A stretch of 64,000 nt of DNA from Nocardioides alkalitolerans DSM 16699 (GTDB taxonomy: Bacteria > Actinomycetota > Actinomycetes > Propionibacteriales > Nocardioidaceae), in contig NZ_AUFN01000012.1 in NCBI RefSeq assembly GCF_000426525.1, forward strand, positions 124,001 through 188,000, given 5' to 3'. The first letter of the stretch is position 1. Every line of letters begins with the position of its first letter. The notes under the pieces are model-generated. The model saw only the letters and a program-made list of their open reading frames with translations. It had not been told where the DNA came from and ran no database searches. The position numbers were made by a program, and so were the translations under genes. Below, one piece after another: positions 24,389-33,480 of the stretch.

Positions 24389-25903
24389 TCAGCCCAGGAC
24401 GCCGTCGGGCTCGGTCGGGTGCGGGGCCGGCGGCTCGGCCGCCCCGGCCAGCACCGTCTCCTCGATCCGCTTGCCGATCTCGGCGTCGACGTTCTTCCAG
24501 TACTCGAAGACGCGGGGGAGCGTCTGCTCCTTCACGCCGCCGAGGATGTGGCCCGAGACGTTGGCGACGAACCGGTCGCGCTGGTCGTCGTCCCAGACGT
24601 CGTTGACGAGGGTGCGGGCCTGACCGAAGTCGTCGTCCTCCGGACGCAGCGTGTAGGCCTGGCGCACCATCTCGCCGTCGGTCTCCCACGAGTCCTCGAC
24701 GCCGCCCGTGAGGTCGCTGTAGCCGCGACCGTAGGAGTTCGGGGCGTACACGGGCTCGTCGCCGCGGTGGTCGTAGGCCATCGGGCCGTCGAACGTGTAG
24801 GTGTTGGGGTTCTCCACGTTCTTGGGCCGGTTGACCGGCAGCTGGTGGTAGTTCGGGCCGATCCGGTAGCGGTGCGTGTCGGCGTACGCGAAGACCCGGC
24901 CCAGAAGCATCTTGTCGGGGCTGAAGCCGATGCCCGGCACGACGGCGCTCGGCTCGAACGACGCCTGCTCGATCTGCGCGAAGAAGTTCTCCGGGTTGCG
25001 GTTGAGGGTCATCGTGCCGACCTTGATCAGCGGGTAGTCCGCGTGCGGCCACACCTTCGTGAGGTCGAAGGGGTTGAACCGGTAGGTCTTCGCGTCCTCG
25101 TACGGCATCACCTGCACGTGCAGGGTCCACGACGGGTGGTCGCCCCGGTCGATGGAGTCCCAGAGGTCGCGCCGGTGGAAGTCGCTGTCCTCGCCCGCGA
25201 TGCGGTCGCCCGCCTCCTGGGTCAGCGACTTCACGCCCTGGTCGGTCTTGAAGTGGTACTTGATCCAGAACTTCTCGCCGGCGGCGTTGATCCACATGTA
25301 GGTGTGGGAGCCGTAGCCGTTCATGTGCCGGTAGGAGCGCGGCAGCCCGCGGTCGCCCATCAGCCAGGTCACCTGGTGGGCCGACTCGGGGTTGTGGGTC
25401 CAGAAGTCCCACTGCATGTCGTTGTCGCGCAGGCCCGGACCGCCGCGGCGCTTCTGGCTGCGGATGAAGTGGGGGAACTTCATCGTGTCGCGCACGAAGA
25501 AGACCGGGGTGTTGTTGCCGACGAGGTCGTAGTTGCCCTCGGTCGTGTAGAACTTCAGCGAGAAGCCGCGGGGGTCGCGCCACGTGTCGGGGGAGCCCTG
25601 CTCGCCCGCGACGGTGGAGAACCGCGCGAGCATCTCGGTGCGCACGCCGGGCTGGAACAGCGCGGCCTTGGTGTAGGCCGACACGTCCTCGGTGACGACG
25701 AGCTCGCCGAACGCGCCCGACCCCTTCGCGTGCACGTTGCGCTCGGGCACGCGCTCACGGTTGAAGTGGGCCATCTGGTCGATGAAGTGGTGGTCGTGCA
25801 GCAGGAGCGGGCCGTCGGGGCCCACGCTCAGGGAGTTGCGGTCGGAGTCGGCCGGGGCGCCGGTGACGGTGGTCGAGCCACCGTGGGGGTGCGGGTCAGT
25901 CAT
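24389..25903 (-). CDS. katA: Monofunctional haem catalase
   Basis: This enzyme breaks down hydrogen peroxide in the cytosol. The 504-residue (small-subunit clade) protein has the distal His58 in '[11 protein letters not shown]', the catalytic Asn in '[13 protein letters not shown]' (about 127-139), and the proximal haem-ligand Tyr in '[14 protein letters not shown]'. All signature residues are intact. ATG 25903 follows GGAGACGACGCAC. A 17-bp palindrome lies about 60 nt upstream and is the obvious candidate operator for a peroxide-sensing regulator. Confidence 0.95.
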   Translation of the reverse strand: MTDPHPHGGSTTVTGAPADSDRNSLSVGPDGPLLLHDHHFIDQMAHFNRERVPERNVHAKGSGAFGELVVTEDVSAYTKAALFQPGVRTEMLARFSTVAGEQGSPDTWRDPRGFSLKFYTTEGNYDLVGNNTPVFFVRDTMKFPHFIRSQKRRGGPGLRDNDMQWDFWTHNPESAHQVTWLMGDRGLPRSYRHMNGYGSHTYMWINAAGEKFWIKYHFKTDQGVKSLTQEAGDRIAGEDSDFHRRDLWDSIDRGDHPSWTLHVQVMPYEDAKTYRFNPFDLTKVWPHADYPLIKVGTMTLNRNPENFFAQIEQASFEPSAVVPGIGFSPDKMLLGRVFAYADTHRYRIGPNYHQLPVNRPKNVENPNTYTFDGPMAYDHRGDEPVYAPNSYGRGYSDLTGGVEDSWETDGEMVRQAYTLRPEDDDFGQARTLVNDVWDDDQRDRFVANVSGHILGGVKEQTLPRVFEYWKNVDAEIGKRIEETVLAGAAEPPAPHPTEPDGVLG

Positions 25904-25960
25904 GTGCGTCGTCTCCGATCGGTACGGCGGGCGTGCGAACCCCTCGACTGAAACACGCTG

Positions 25961-25977
25961 TCTTGACCAGATCAAGA
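25961..25977. promoter_or_regulatory. Palindromic candidate operator upstream of the catalase gene
   Basis: TCTTGA-CCAGA-TCAAGA is a 17-bp palindrome with perfect 6-bp arms, at -58 to -74 from the catalase ATG. It fits the T-N11-A geometry of LysR-type sites (TTGACCAGATCAA). On the catalase strand, TTGATC in the palindrome could also serve as a -35. It lies between the divergent catalase and phosphatase genes, so either could be regulated. Confidence 0.5.
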
Positions 25978-26039
25978 AAGGCGACCCTCTGTCACCCGCG
26001 GGGGTGGGAGCGGCGACGCGCCCGCCGTACGCTGCCGCG

Positions 26040-27152
26040 GTGAGCCCGCGACCCCACCTCGGCGCCGCCGTGAACGCCTACCTCGGCGATCGCGTCGGAC
26101 GGTGGCGCACGGGCAGCCGCAGCGGCCAGCGGTTCGCCCTCGGCGTGCTGCTCGGCTGCGTGGCGGTCTGCTTCGCGATCTCCCTCTACGACTACGAGAC
26201 GATGCCGCTCACGACGTACTTCGTGTGGCTGCTCCTCGGGATGCTGGTGCTGCGGTTCCGACCCCTGGTCGTCCTCTCCGCCGCGGCGTCGGGCGCCGGG
26301 GTCGTCGCGATCCTGGTCAACGGCCCGACCACCCCCGCCCAGGTGTCGGCGCTGGTCGCCCTGGCCGTCTCCGTGGCCCTGATCCTGCTCCAGTCGAGCC
26401 GCCAGCGCAGCGGCCTGCCCGGTCTGGTGAGCGAGGCGGTGCTGGTCGACCTGCGCGACCGGCTGCAGTCGCAGGGCACGGTGCCGCCGCTGCCAGCCGG
26501 GTGGACTGCGGAGTCGGCGATGATCGCGGCGTACGGCATCGACTACGCCGGTGACTTCCTCGTCGCCGAGCTCTCCGACGACCAGCGCCACCTCGAGATG
26601 ATCCTCGTCGACGTGTGCGGCAAGGGCGTCGGCGCCGGCACGCAGGCGCTGCAGTTCGCGGGCGCCCTCGGCGGCCTGCTGGGCGCACTGCCCCCGACTG
26701 CCCTGATGTCGGCCGCCAACGACTTCCTGCTCCGCACCGGCGACGACGAGACCTTCGCGACGGCCGTGCACGTCACGGTCGACCTCACGACCGGCGCCTA
26801 CGGCATCGTCAGCGCCGGGCACCCGCCCGCACTGCGGTACGACGCGGCCGCCGGCGGGTGGCAGGTCGACCACGCCCGCGGCACCGCGCTCGGCATCGCC
26901 CACCGGCCCGAGCTCGTGACCACCGCCGGGGTGCTGGCACCCGGCGAGGGCCTCCTCTTCTACACCGACGGCGTCATCGAGTCCCGCGACGCCGACATCG
27001 ACGTCGGCCTGGACTGGCTGCGCCGGACCGCCGACCGTGAGGTGGACCCCGCGCTCGGCGGCGGCTTCGGCGGGCTGCCGGCGCGGCTCCTGCGCCAGGT
27101 CACACGCGGCGACGACGACCGGGCGGTGCTGGTCGTGAGCCGGAGCGCCTGA
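26040..27152 (+). CDS. SpoIIE-type PP2C serine phosphatase, membrane-bound
   Basis: This 370-residue protein has three hydrophobic segments in residues about 30-115, then a cytoplasmic PP2C_SIG (RsbU/SpoIIE) domain. The metal-site strands are '[16 protein letters not shown]', '[11 protein letters not shown]' and '[14 protein letters not shown]'. Such phosphatases dephosphorylate anti-anti-sigma factors in partner-switching pathways; no partner is in the window. GTG 26040 was chosen because TACGCT ends 6 nt upstream. Confidence 0.85.
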   Translation: MSPRPHLGAAVNAYLGDRVGRWRTGSRSGQRFALGVLLGCVAVCFAISLYDYETMPLTTYFVWLLLGMLVLRFRPLVVLSAAASGAGVVAILVNGPTTPAQVSALVALAVSVALILLQSSRQRSGLPGLVSEAVLVDLRDRLQSQGTVPPLPAGWTAESAMIAAYGIDYAGDFLVAELSDDQRHLEMILVDVCGKGVGAGTQALQFAGALGGLLGALPPTALMSAANDFLLRTGDDETFATAVHVTVDLTTGAYGIVSAGHPPALRYDAAAGGWQVDHARGTALGIAHRPELVTTAGVLAPGEGLLFYTDGVIESRDADIDVGLDWLRRTADREVDPALGGGFGGLPARLLRQVTRGDDDRAVLVVSRSA

Positions 27153-27209
27153 GCGGCAGCGGTTAGGGGGGCACGGGAACAACTCACCCCTGACGACGGT
27201 TGGGCATGA

Positions 27210-27227
27210 TAGTTTCGCTTTCAACTA
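27210..27227. promoter_or_regulatory. TAGTT/AACTA inverted repeat upstream of the LLM operon
   Basis: TAGTTTCGCTTTCAACTA has perfect 5-bp arms around an 8-bp centre, 18 nt before the LLM oxidoreductase ATG. TAGTTG-like inverted repeats are typical of actinobacterial MarR-family operators. No MarR gene is present in the window, so the regulator would act in trans. GAGAGGTGAG downstream provides the ribosome-binding site. Confidence 0.5.
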
Positions 27228-27245
27228 CCTGAGAGGTGAGCGGCT

Positions 27246-28382
27246 ATGCAGATCGGGATCTTCAGCGTCGGCGACGTCACGCCCGACCCCACGACGGGGC
27301 GGACGCCCACGGAGCACGAGCGGATCAAGGCCACGGTCGCGATCGCCCGGAAGGCCGAGGAGGTGGGCCTCGACGTCTTCGCGACCGGCGAGCACCACAA
27401 CCCGCCGTTCGTGTCGTCGAACCCGACCGCGACCCTCGCCTACATCGGCGCGAAGACCGAGAAGATCGTGCTCTCGACGGCCACGACGCTCATCACGACG
27501 ACGGACCCCGTGCTCATCGCCGAGGACTACGCGAAGATCCAGCACCTCACCGACGGCCGCGTCGACCTGATGATGGGCCGCGGCAACACCGGCCCCGTCT
27601 ACCCGTGGTTCGGCAAGGACATCCGCAAGGGCATCGAGCTCGCGGTCGAGAACTACGCGCTGCTCCACCGGCTCTGGCGCGAGGACGTCGTCAACTGGTC
27701 GGGCAGCTACCGCACCCCGCTGCAGGGCTACACGTCGACGCCGCGCCCCCTCGACGGCGTGCCGCCGTTCGTGTGGCACGGCTCGATCCGCAGCCCCGAG
27801 ATCGCGGAGCAGGCGGCCTACTACGGCGACGGCTTCTTCCACAACCACATCTTCTGGCCCGCCTCCCACACGCGGCAGATGGTGGCGCTGTACCGCCGCC
27901 GCTTCGAGCACTACGGCCACGGCAGCGCCGACCAGGCGATCGTCGGCCTCGGCGGTCAGTTCTTCATGCGGCGCAACAGCCAGGACGCGGTGAACGAGTT
28001 CCGGCCCTACTTCGACAACGCCCCGGTCTACGGCCACGGCCCGTCGATGGAGGACTTCACGTCGCAGACCCCGCTGACCGTGGGCTCGCCGCAGCAGGTG
28101 CTCGAGCGCACGCTCGGGTTCCGCGACTACGTCGGCCACTACCAGCGCCAGCTGTTCCTCGTCGACCACGCGGGCCTGCCGCTCAAGACGGTGCTGGAGC
28201 AGCTCGACCTGCTCGGCGAGATCCTGCCCGACCTCCGGGCCGGCATGGCCGAGGGACGACCGGCCCACGTGCCCGACGCGCCCACCCACGGCTCGCTCGT
28301 GGCGGCGGCGGGCGGCGCCCACGACGGCACCGTCCACGCGGTCGACGACGTGACCGGTCACCGGGCGGAGGAGATCGCGTGA
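27246..28382 (+). CDS. LLM-class FMN-dependent monooxygenase (CE1758-like)
   Basis: This 378-residue TIM-barrel oxidoreductase of the bacterial-luciferase family has 'MQIGIFSVGDVTPDP', 'GLDVFATGEHHNPPF', 'DLMMGRGNTGPVYPWFG' and 'VWHGSIRSPE'. The next gene is a small FMN reductase overlapping by 4 nt. This pair is the known LLM-duo arrangement described for corynebacterial CE1758/CE1759, where the reductase supplies reduced FMN. The substrate is unknown. A MarR-like inverted repeat upstream suggests induction by a small molecule. Confidence 0.88.
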   Translation: MQIGIFSVGDVTPDPTTGRTPTEHERIKATVAIARKAEEVGLDVFATGEHHNPPFVSSNPTATLAYIGAKTEKIVLSTATTLITTTDPVLIAEDYAKIQHLTDGRVDLMMGRGNTGPVYPWFGKDIRKGIELAVENYALLHRLWREDVVNWSGSYRTPLQGYTSTPRPLDGVPPFVWHGSIRSPEIAEQAAYYGDGFFHNHIFWPASHTRQMVALYRRRFEHYGHGSADQAIVGLGGQFFMRRNSQDAVNEFRPYFDNAPVYGHGPSMEDFTSQTPLTVGSPQQVLERTLGFRDYVGHYQRQLFLVDHAGLPLKTVLEQLDLLGEILPDLRAGMAEGRPAHVPDAPTHGSLVAAAGGAHDGTVHAVDDVTGHRAEEIA

Positions 28383-29023
28383 CCCGCCCGCTGCGGCTCG
28401 TGGTCGTGTCGGCGGGGCTCTCGCAGCCCTCGTCGACGCGGCTGCTGGCCGACCAGCTCGCCGACGCCACGACCTCCGCCCTGGCGGAGCGCGGGGCCGG
28501 CGTCGAGCTGACCGTCGTCGAGCTGCGTGAGCACGCCCACGCCCTGGCCGACCACCTGCTCACGGGGTTCGCCTCGGGGGCCCTGGCCGACGCCGTCGCC
28601 GCGGTCGGCGCGGCCGACGCCCTCGTCGTGGTCACGCCGGTGTTCAGCGCGTCGTACTCCGGGCTGTTCAAGACGTTCTTCGACGTCCTGGAGCCGAACC
28701 TGCTCGAGGGCACCCCGGTGCTCCTCGCCGCCACGGCGGGCACCGCACGCCACTCGCTGGTGCTCGAGCACGCCCTGCGTCCGCTGTTCTCCTACCTCCG
28801 TGCCGTCACGGTGCCGACCGCGGTGTTCGCGGCCACCGACGACTTCGGCGCCGGTGGGCAGCCCGGCGAGGACGGCCTGCCCGGTCGCGTACGGCGCGCC
28901 GCGGGCGAGCTGGCGGCCCTGGCGGCGGGGGCGCCCGCTGCTCCCCGTCGTACGGCGGCCCTGCCCGCCCCCGACGAGGAGTTCGGCGAGGTCATCCCGT
29001 TCGACCAGCTGCTCCGTCGCTGA
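28379..29023 (+). CDS. LLM-partnered FMN reductase (CE1759-like)
   Basis: This 214-residue flavodoxin-like NAD(P)H:FMN reductase has 'VVVSAGLSQPSSTRLLAD' as the phosphate-binding loop region and 'VVVTPVFSASYSGLFKTFFD' for the flavin and dimer contacts. GTG 28379 overlaps the LLM stop by 4 nt (GTGA), a strong sign of a shared reaction. The last 32 nt overlap, antisense, the 3' end of the VOC gene. The C-terminal tail is low in complexity but conserves 'FGEVIPFDQLLR'. Confidence 0.87.
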   Translation: MTRPLRLVVVSAGLSQPSSTRLLADQLADATTSALAERGAGVELTVVELREHAHALADHLLTGFASGALADAVAAVGAADALVVVTPVFSASYSGLFKTFFDVLEPNLLEGTPVLLAATAGTARHSLVLEHALRPLFSYLRAVTVPTAVFAATDDFGAGGQPGEDGLPGRVRRAAGELAALAAGAPAAPRRTAALPAPDEEFGEVIPFDQLLRR

Positions 29024-29522
29024 CCGCCTCCTCCAGCCCGTCCTGCAGCCCGTCCTGCAGCCACGCGTCCACGCGACGCGCGGCCTCGGCGGGGTCGACC
29101 TCCTCCACGCGGGTCATGACGGCCCAGCGGTGGCCGAACGGGTCGAGGAACGCCGCGTAGCGGTCGCCGGTGACGAACGTCGACGGCTCGCCGTAGCCCC
29201 GCGCGCCGGCGGCGACCGCAGCGGCGTACACGGCGTCGACGTCGTCCACGTAGGCCACCGTCGACCGGGAGACGTCCTCGTCGCCCGTCGGCGCGACGAC
29301 GTGGTGGTCGGGTGCCGGGTCGGAGAGCTGGAGGCGCCCGGACGCCAGCTGCAGCTCGCAGTGGGCCACCGTGCCGTCCGGCAGGTCGTTACGGCTCACG
29401 ACCTCGGCGCCGAGCACCTCGACGTAGAAGTCGACGGCCCGGGAGGCCGGGCGGCAGCAGAGGAACGGCGTCAGGCTGGTGTAGCCGGCGGGCACGGGGC
29501 AGACCGGTGCGGGTGTCGTCAT
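28992..29522 (-). CDS. VOC-family (glyoxalase/bleomycin-resistance fold) protein
   Basis: This 176-residue protein is PhnB-like: 'LTPFLCCRPASRAVDFYVEV', 'GRLQLSD', and 'YAAFLDPFGHRWAVMTRVEE' at the end of the domain. Two beta-alpha-beta-beta-beta modules are visible. A metal-dependent enzyme or a binding protein are both possible. The C terminus carries a 12-nt tandem repeat encoding DGLQDGLQ. ATG 29522 is divergent from the AraC gene, and the 3' end overlaps the FMN reductase. Confidence 0.8.
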   Translation of the reverse strand: MTTPAPVCPVPAGYTSLTPFLCCRPASRAVDFYVEVLGAEVVSRNDLPDGTVAHCELQLASGRLQLSDPAPDHHVVAPTGDEDVSRSTVAYVDDVDAVYAAAVAAGARGYGEPSTFVTGDRYAAFLDPFGHRWAVMTRVEEVDPAEAARRVDAWLQDGLQDGLEEAVSDGAAGRTG

Positions 29523-29548
29523 GTCGTCCACGCTCCTACGCTGCCGCC

Positions 29549-29599
29549 ATGCGGTCTTGGACGAACGCGACAGCCCCGGCAGGGCGGGTGACCCCGTGA
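29549..29599 (+). CDS. Possible 16-codon leader peptide of the AraC-family gene
   Basis: TACGCT (29537-29542) lies 6 nt before ATG 29549, the same leaderless pattern used at other genes here. The frame encodes 16 residues (M-R-S-W-T-N-A-T...) and its TGA overlaps the GTG of the AraC gene (GTGA). This would couple translation of the regulator to the peptide. The peptide has no known relatives visible to me and could simply be a coincidence. Confidence 0.35.
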   Translation: MRSWTNATAPAGRVTP

Positions 29600-30537
29600 C
29601 CGGCCGGCCGTCCCTGCGGCTGCTGCCCCCCGAGCTGCCGCGGCCCGCCACCGCGACGTACGCCGGCATCCTGGACCCGACCGACCACGACCGCCACGTG
29701 CGCCTGGCCCGACCGCCCGTCGACCCCCGGCTCGCGGACTGGGTGGAGAACTACTGGGCCGTCGCCTGGGACCTGCCCGCCGGTACGTCGTACCGCAGCG
29801 AGATCGTCGCCCACCCGGCCGTCAACCTGACCGTCGAGGACGGCTCGCACCCCCGCCACGGCCACCCGATGCCGGCGGCCGTGCTCCAGGGGGTCGTGAC
29901 CGGCGGCTTCGTGCTGGACCTGCAGGGGTGGGGCCGGGTCTTCGGCGTCAAGTTCCGGCCGGGCGGCTTCGGGGCGTTCACCGGCCGCGACGTCGCGTCC
30001 TGGACCGGCCGTTCGGTGTCGGCGGTCGACCCCTCCGAGGAGCCGGTGCTCCCGGACGCCGCCGGGCTGCGGGACCGGGTGCTCGCGGAGGGCGACGACG
30101 ACCGCCGGGCCGCCCTGGTCGACGCCCACCTGCTCGCACACGCACCCGCCCCCGACCCTCGCTACGAGGAGGTCCTGGCGCTGGTGCGGTGGATGCTGGC
30201 GGACCCCGGTGTCGTCGGGGTCGAGCAGGTGGCCGAGCGCGCCGGGCTCTCGGTGCGCACCCTGCAGCGGCTCTTCCGCCGGTACGTCGGCGTCGGCCCC
30301 AAGTGGCTGGTGCAGCGCTACCGGCTCCACGACGCGATCACCGCGATCGACGCCGGCGAGGTCGGCCCCGGCGGGCTCGGCGACCTCGCCGCGCGCCTCG
30401 GCTGGTACGACCAGGCCCACTTCACGCGCGACTTCACCGCGCTGGTCGGGCGCAGCCCCGCGACGTACGCCGCGGGGACCGCGACCCGGCTCAGTGCTGG
30501 TAGGTCCCGTGCAGGACGGCCCGACCGACGGCCTTGA
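29596..30537 (+). CDS. AraC-family transcriptional regulator
   Basis: This 313-residue protein has an N-terminal sensing domain of the type found in short-chain AraC regulators ('VENYWAVAWDLPAG', 'VHPAVNL'-like 'AHPAVNLTVEDG', 'GVKFRPGGFGAF'). Its C-terminal double HTH is 'GVEQVAERAGLSVRTLQRLF' and 'LGDLAARLGWYDQAHFTRDF'. It probably controls a neighbouring gene such as the divergent VOC protein. GTG 29596 was preferred over ATG 29521, which would collide with the VOC start. Its last 47 nt overlap the convergent PEBP gene. Confidence 0.83.
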   Translation: MTGRPSLRLLPPELPRPATATYAGILDPTDHDRHVRLARPPVDPRLADWVENYWAVAWDLPAGTSYRSEIVAHPAVNLTVEDGSHPRHGHPMPAAVLQGVVTGGFVLDLQGWGRVFGVKFRPGGFGAFTGRDVASWTGRSVSAVDPSEEPVLPDAAGLRDRVLAEGDDDRRAALVDAHLLAHAPAPDPRYEEVLALVRWMLADPGVVGVEQVAERAGLSVRTLQRLFRRYVGVGPKWLVQRYRLHDAITAIDAGEVGPGGLGDLAARLGWYDQAHFTRDFTALVGRSPATYAAGTATRLSAGRSRAGRPDRRP

Positions 30538-31012
30538 ACGCGAGGTTGAAGGACACCACGGCCGGCGAGACGTCGGAGGTGACGCCGAGGGTCTCGGCGC
30601 CGACGGCGTGCACGGCGAAGAAGTAGCGGTGCACCTGGTCGCCCTCCGGGGGAGCCGCGCCCATGAAGCCCTGCTCGCCACCGTCGTTGCGCACGTGGAA
30701 GGCGCCTCCGGGGAGGGGCTGGGCGGCGGCACCGAGGTCGAGCGAGGTGACGTTCGCGGGCAGGTCGACGAGCACCCAGTGCCAGAAGCCGCTCGGGGTC
30801 GGGGCGTCGGGGTCGAAGCAGGTGACGACGTAGGACTGCGTGCCCTCCGGCGCACCGCTCCACGACAGCTGGGGCGAGGTGTTGCCGTGGGCGGCCACCT
30901 GGTCGTCCTTCAGCGGGGCGCCGTCGGTGACGTCGTCGCTGGTGACGGTGAAGGCCGGGAGGGCCGGCAGCAGGGTGTACGGGTCCGGGGTGACGGGGCG
31001 GTCGAGGTTCAT
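30491..31012 (-). CDS. YbhB/YbcL-type PEBP family protein
   Basis: This 173-residue phosphatidylethanolamine-binding-protein-like fold has 'GNTSPQLSWSGAPEGTQSY', the 'DPDAPTPSGFWHWV' anion-site loop, and 'VHRYFFAVHAV'. No signal peptide is present, so it is cytosolic. The E. coli relatives have no firm biochemical role. TAGGTT ends 6 nt before ATG 31012, again suggesting a leaderless mRNA. It is divergent from cobT. Confidence 0.87.
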   Translation of the reverse strand: MNLDRPVTPDPYTLLPALPAFTVTSDDVTDGAPLKDDQVAAHGNTSPQLSWSGAPEGTQSYVVTCFDPDAPTPSGFWHWVLVDLPANVTSLDLGAAAQPLPGGAFHVRNDGGEQGFMGAAPPEGDQVHRYFFAVHAVGAETLGVTSDVSPAVVSFNLAFKAVGRAVLHGTYQH

Positions 31013-31062
31013 GCCACGAACCTAGGACATGGGGCCAGCCCGGCATCGGGGAGAATGCGCGG

Positions 31063-32130
31063 GTGCACCTCGTCGACACCCTCGCCCGGATCTCCCCGCC
31101 CGACGCCTCCGCCCAGGCCGAGGCACGCGCCCGCCAGGCGCAGCTGACCAAGCCCGCCGGGTCGCTGGGCGTGCTCGAGGACGTCTCGGTGCAGCTCGCC
31201 GGCATCGCCGGCACCTGCCCGCCGCCGGTGCCGTCCCGACCCGTGGTCGTCGTCTTCGCGGGCGACCACGGCGTGCTCGCCCAGGGTGTCTCCCCGTGGC
31301 CGGCCGAGGTCACCCTCGGGATGGTGGAGAACTTCCGGGGCGGGGGAGCGGCGGTCAACGTGCTCGCCCGTTCCTGCGGGGCCGAGGTCGTCGTGGTCGA
31401 CGTGGGCGTCGCCGCCCCCGTCGAGGCCGACGCGGTGGTGTGGGACCGCAACGTGCGGCGCGCGACCGCCGACCTGCGGGTGGGCCCGGCGCTGACGCGC
31501 GACGAGGCCGTCCGCGCGGTCGAGGTCGGCATCGCCGTGGCCACCGAGCTGGTCGCCCGCGGCCACGACCTCCTGCTCACCGGCGACATGGGCATCGGCA
31601 ACACCACGCCCGCCGCCTGCCTGGTCGCCGCCCTCACCGGCGCGGCGCCGGCCGACGTGACGGGCCGGGGCACCGGCGTCGACGACGCCACGCTCGCCCT
31701 CAAGACCGAGGTCGTCGCCGGCGCGGTCGGCCGCCTCGCCACCCCGCTCGACGGGGCGCTGGACCCGCTCGACGTGCTCGCCGAGGTGGGCGGCCTCGAG
31801 CACGCCGCGCTCGCCGGCTTCGTGCTCGGCGGCGCGGCCGCGGGTGTGCCGGTGCTGCTCGACGGCTTCATCGCCGGGTCGGCCGCGCTCGTGGCGCAGG
31901 CCCTCTCCCCGGGCGTGACGGCCTACTGCCTGGCCGGCCACCGGTCCGCCGAGCGCGGCCACGCCGTCGCGCTCGAGCACCTGGGGCTCCGCGCCCTGGT
32001 CGACCTCGACCTCCGTTTGGGGGAGGGCAGCGGGGCTGCCCTCGCGTTCCCCCTCGTGCGCAGCGCTGCGCTCGTGCTCGACGAGATGGCCACCTTCGAC
32101 GCCGCCGGCGTCGCCCGGAAGGACTCCTGA
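31063..32130 (+). CDS. cobT: Nicotinate-nucleotide-dimethylbenzimidazole phosphoribosyltransferase CobT
   Basis: CobT makes alpha-ribazole phosphate for the lower ligand of cobalamin. The 355-residue protein shows 'LTKPAGSLGVLEDVSVQLA', 'VVFAGDHGVLAQGVSPWP', 'LLTGDMGIGNTTPAA', 'GFVLGGAAAGVPVLLDGF' and 'LRLGEGSGAALAFPLV', all typical. GTG 31063 is near a GAGAAT -10-like box (6 nt upstream). The stop overlaps the ATG of the siroheme-synthase gene. No cobalamin riboswitch is seen upstream. Confidence 0.93.
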   Translation: MHLVDTLARISPPDASAQAEARARQAQLTKPAGSLGVLEDVSVQLAGIAGTCPPPVPSRPVVVVFAGDHGVLAQGVSPWPAEVTLGMVENFRGGGAAVNVLARSCGAEVVVVDVGVAAPVEADAVVWDRNVRRATADLRVGPALTRDEAVRAVEVGIAVATELVARGHDLLLTGDMGIGNTTPAACLVAALTGAAPADVTGRGTGVDDATLALKTEVVAGAVGRLATPLDGALDPLDVLAEVGGLEHAALAGFVLGGAAAGVPVLLDGFIAGSAALVAQALSPGVTAYCLAGHRSAERGHAVALEHLGLRALVDLDLRLGEGSGAALAFPLVRSAALVLDEMATFDAAGVARKDS

Positions 32131-33455
32131 TGACCGAGCCCCATGCCCCGCGCCCGGACGAGACGGCCCTCTCGGCCGCGACGCCGCCCGCACCCGGTGA
32201 CGTGCACCCGCCGTACCCGGTCGGGCTGCGGCTGCGCGGCCGCAAGGTCGTCGTCGTCGGCGGCGGGCACGTCGCCCAGCGCCGCGTGCCGGCCCTGCTG
32301 GCCTGCGGCGCCGTCGTGCACGTCGTCTCCCCGGTGCTGACGCCCGCGCTCGAGGGGATGCTCGCCGAGATCACCTGGCGCGAGGGCCGCTTCACGGCCA
32401 CCGACCTCGACGAGGCCTGGTACGCCCTCGCCGCCACGGCCGACGCCGAGGTCAACCACGCGGTGGTCGAGGCCGCCGAGGAGCGCCGCATCTTCTGCGT
32501 GCGCGCCGACGACGCCCGCGAGGCCTCCGCCTGGACGCCCGCCGTCGGGCGCCACGCCGGCGTCACCGTGGCCGTGCTGAGCAACCGGGAGCCGCGGCGC
32601 TCCGCCGCCGTGCGCGACGAGATCGTCGCCGCGCTCGTCGACGGGCGGATCGCCGCCGAGTCGACGGCCGACCGCACCCCGGGCGTCGTCCTCGTCGGCG
32701 GTGGCCCCGGCGACCCCTCGCTCGTCACCGTCGCCGCGCGCCAGGCCCTCGCCTCGGCCGACGTGGTGGTCGCCGACCGGCTGGCCCCGCGCGAGCTGCT
32801 CGACGAGCTGGCCCCGCACGTCGAGCTGCTCGACGTGGCCAAGCTGCCCCGCGGCCGTGCCGCGACGCAGGAGGCCATCAACCAGGTGCTCGTCGACCGG
32901 GCCCTCGAGGGCAAGCGCGTCGTGCGCTTCAAGGGCGGCGACAACTTCGTCTTCGGCCGCGGCTACGAGGAGATCCAGGCCTGCGAGGCCGCGGGCGTGC
33001 CCGTGACGATCGTCCCCGGACTCTCCTCCTCCATCTCCGTGCCGGGCATGGCCGGCATCCCCGTCACGCACCGCGGTGTCGCCCACGAGTTCACGGTCAT
33101 CTCCGGCCACCTCCCGCCCGAGCACCCCGACTCGCTGGTCGAGTGGTCGGCGCTGGGCCGGCTCCGCGGCACCCTCGTGCTGCTGATGGCGGTGGCGAAC
33201 GCGGGTGCCATCGCTGCGGCGCTCGTCGAGGGCGGACGGCCCGCGTCGACGCCCGTCGCGGTCGTCTCGGACGGCACCATGCCGGCCGAGCGGGTCGAGC
33301 TCAGCACGCTCGCGACCCTCGGCGACGACATCGAGACGCGCGCGATCCGGCCGCCGGCGATCATCGTGGTCGGCGAGGTCGTGGCGGTGGCCCACCCGGA
33401 GGCCTACCCCGGCGTCGTCCCGGGCGCCCACCCGGCCGCCCACCCGGGCGCCTGA
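32130..33455 (+). CDS. cysG: Siroheme synthase CysG-like: precorrin-2 dehydrogenase plus uroporphyrinogen-III C-methyltransferase
   Basis: This bifunctional protein of 441 residues has an N-terminal NAD-binding dehydrogenase/ferrochelatase part ('KVVVVGGGHVAQRRVPALLACG', about 39-60). A C-terminal SAM-dependent SUMT follows ('VVLVGGGPGDPSLVTVAARQ' from about 186, 'RFKGGDNFVFGRGYEEI', 'TVISGHLPPEH'). It makes precorrin-2 and siroheme, feeding both cobalamin and sulfite/nitrite reductase. It overlaps cobT by one base (TGATG). The last about 16 residues are a Gly/Ala/Pro/His repeat (YPGVVPGAHPAAHPGA) outside the fold. Confidence 0.9.
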   Translation: MTEPHAPRPDETALSAATPPAPGDVHPPYPVGLRLRGRKVVVVGGGHVAQRRVPALLACGAVVHVVSPVLTPALEGMLAEITWREGRFTATDLDEAWYALAATADAEVNHAVVEAAEERRIFCVRADDAREASAWTPAVGRHAGVTVAVLSNREPRRSAAVRDEIVAALVDGRIAAESTADRTPGVVLVGGGPGDPSLVTVAARQALASADVVVADRLAPRELLDELAPHVELLDVAKLPRGRAATQEAINQVLVDRALEGKRVVRFKGGDNFVFGRGYEEIQACEAAGVPVTIVPGLSSSISVPGMAGIPVTHRGVAHEFTVISGHLPPEHPDSLVEWSALGRLRGTLVLLMAVANAGAIAAALVEGGRPASTPVAVVSDGTMPAERVELSTLATLGDDIETRAIRPPAIIVVGEVVAVAHPEAYPGVVPGAHPAAHPGA

Positions 33456-33480
33456 GCACCGGCCCCCGGGGACCCGACCC

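Noticed and set aside
31013-31062. Possible cobalamin riboswitch before cobT
   Set aside because: Only 50 bp separate the divergent PEBP and cobT starts, too short for the aptamer, and no B12-box-like sequence is present.
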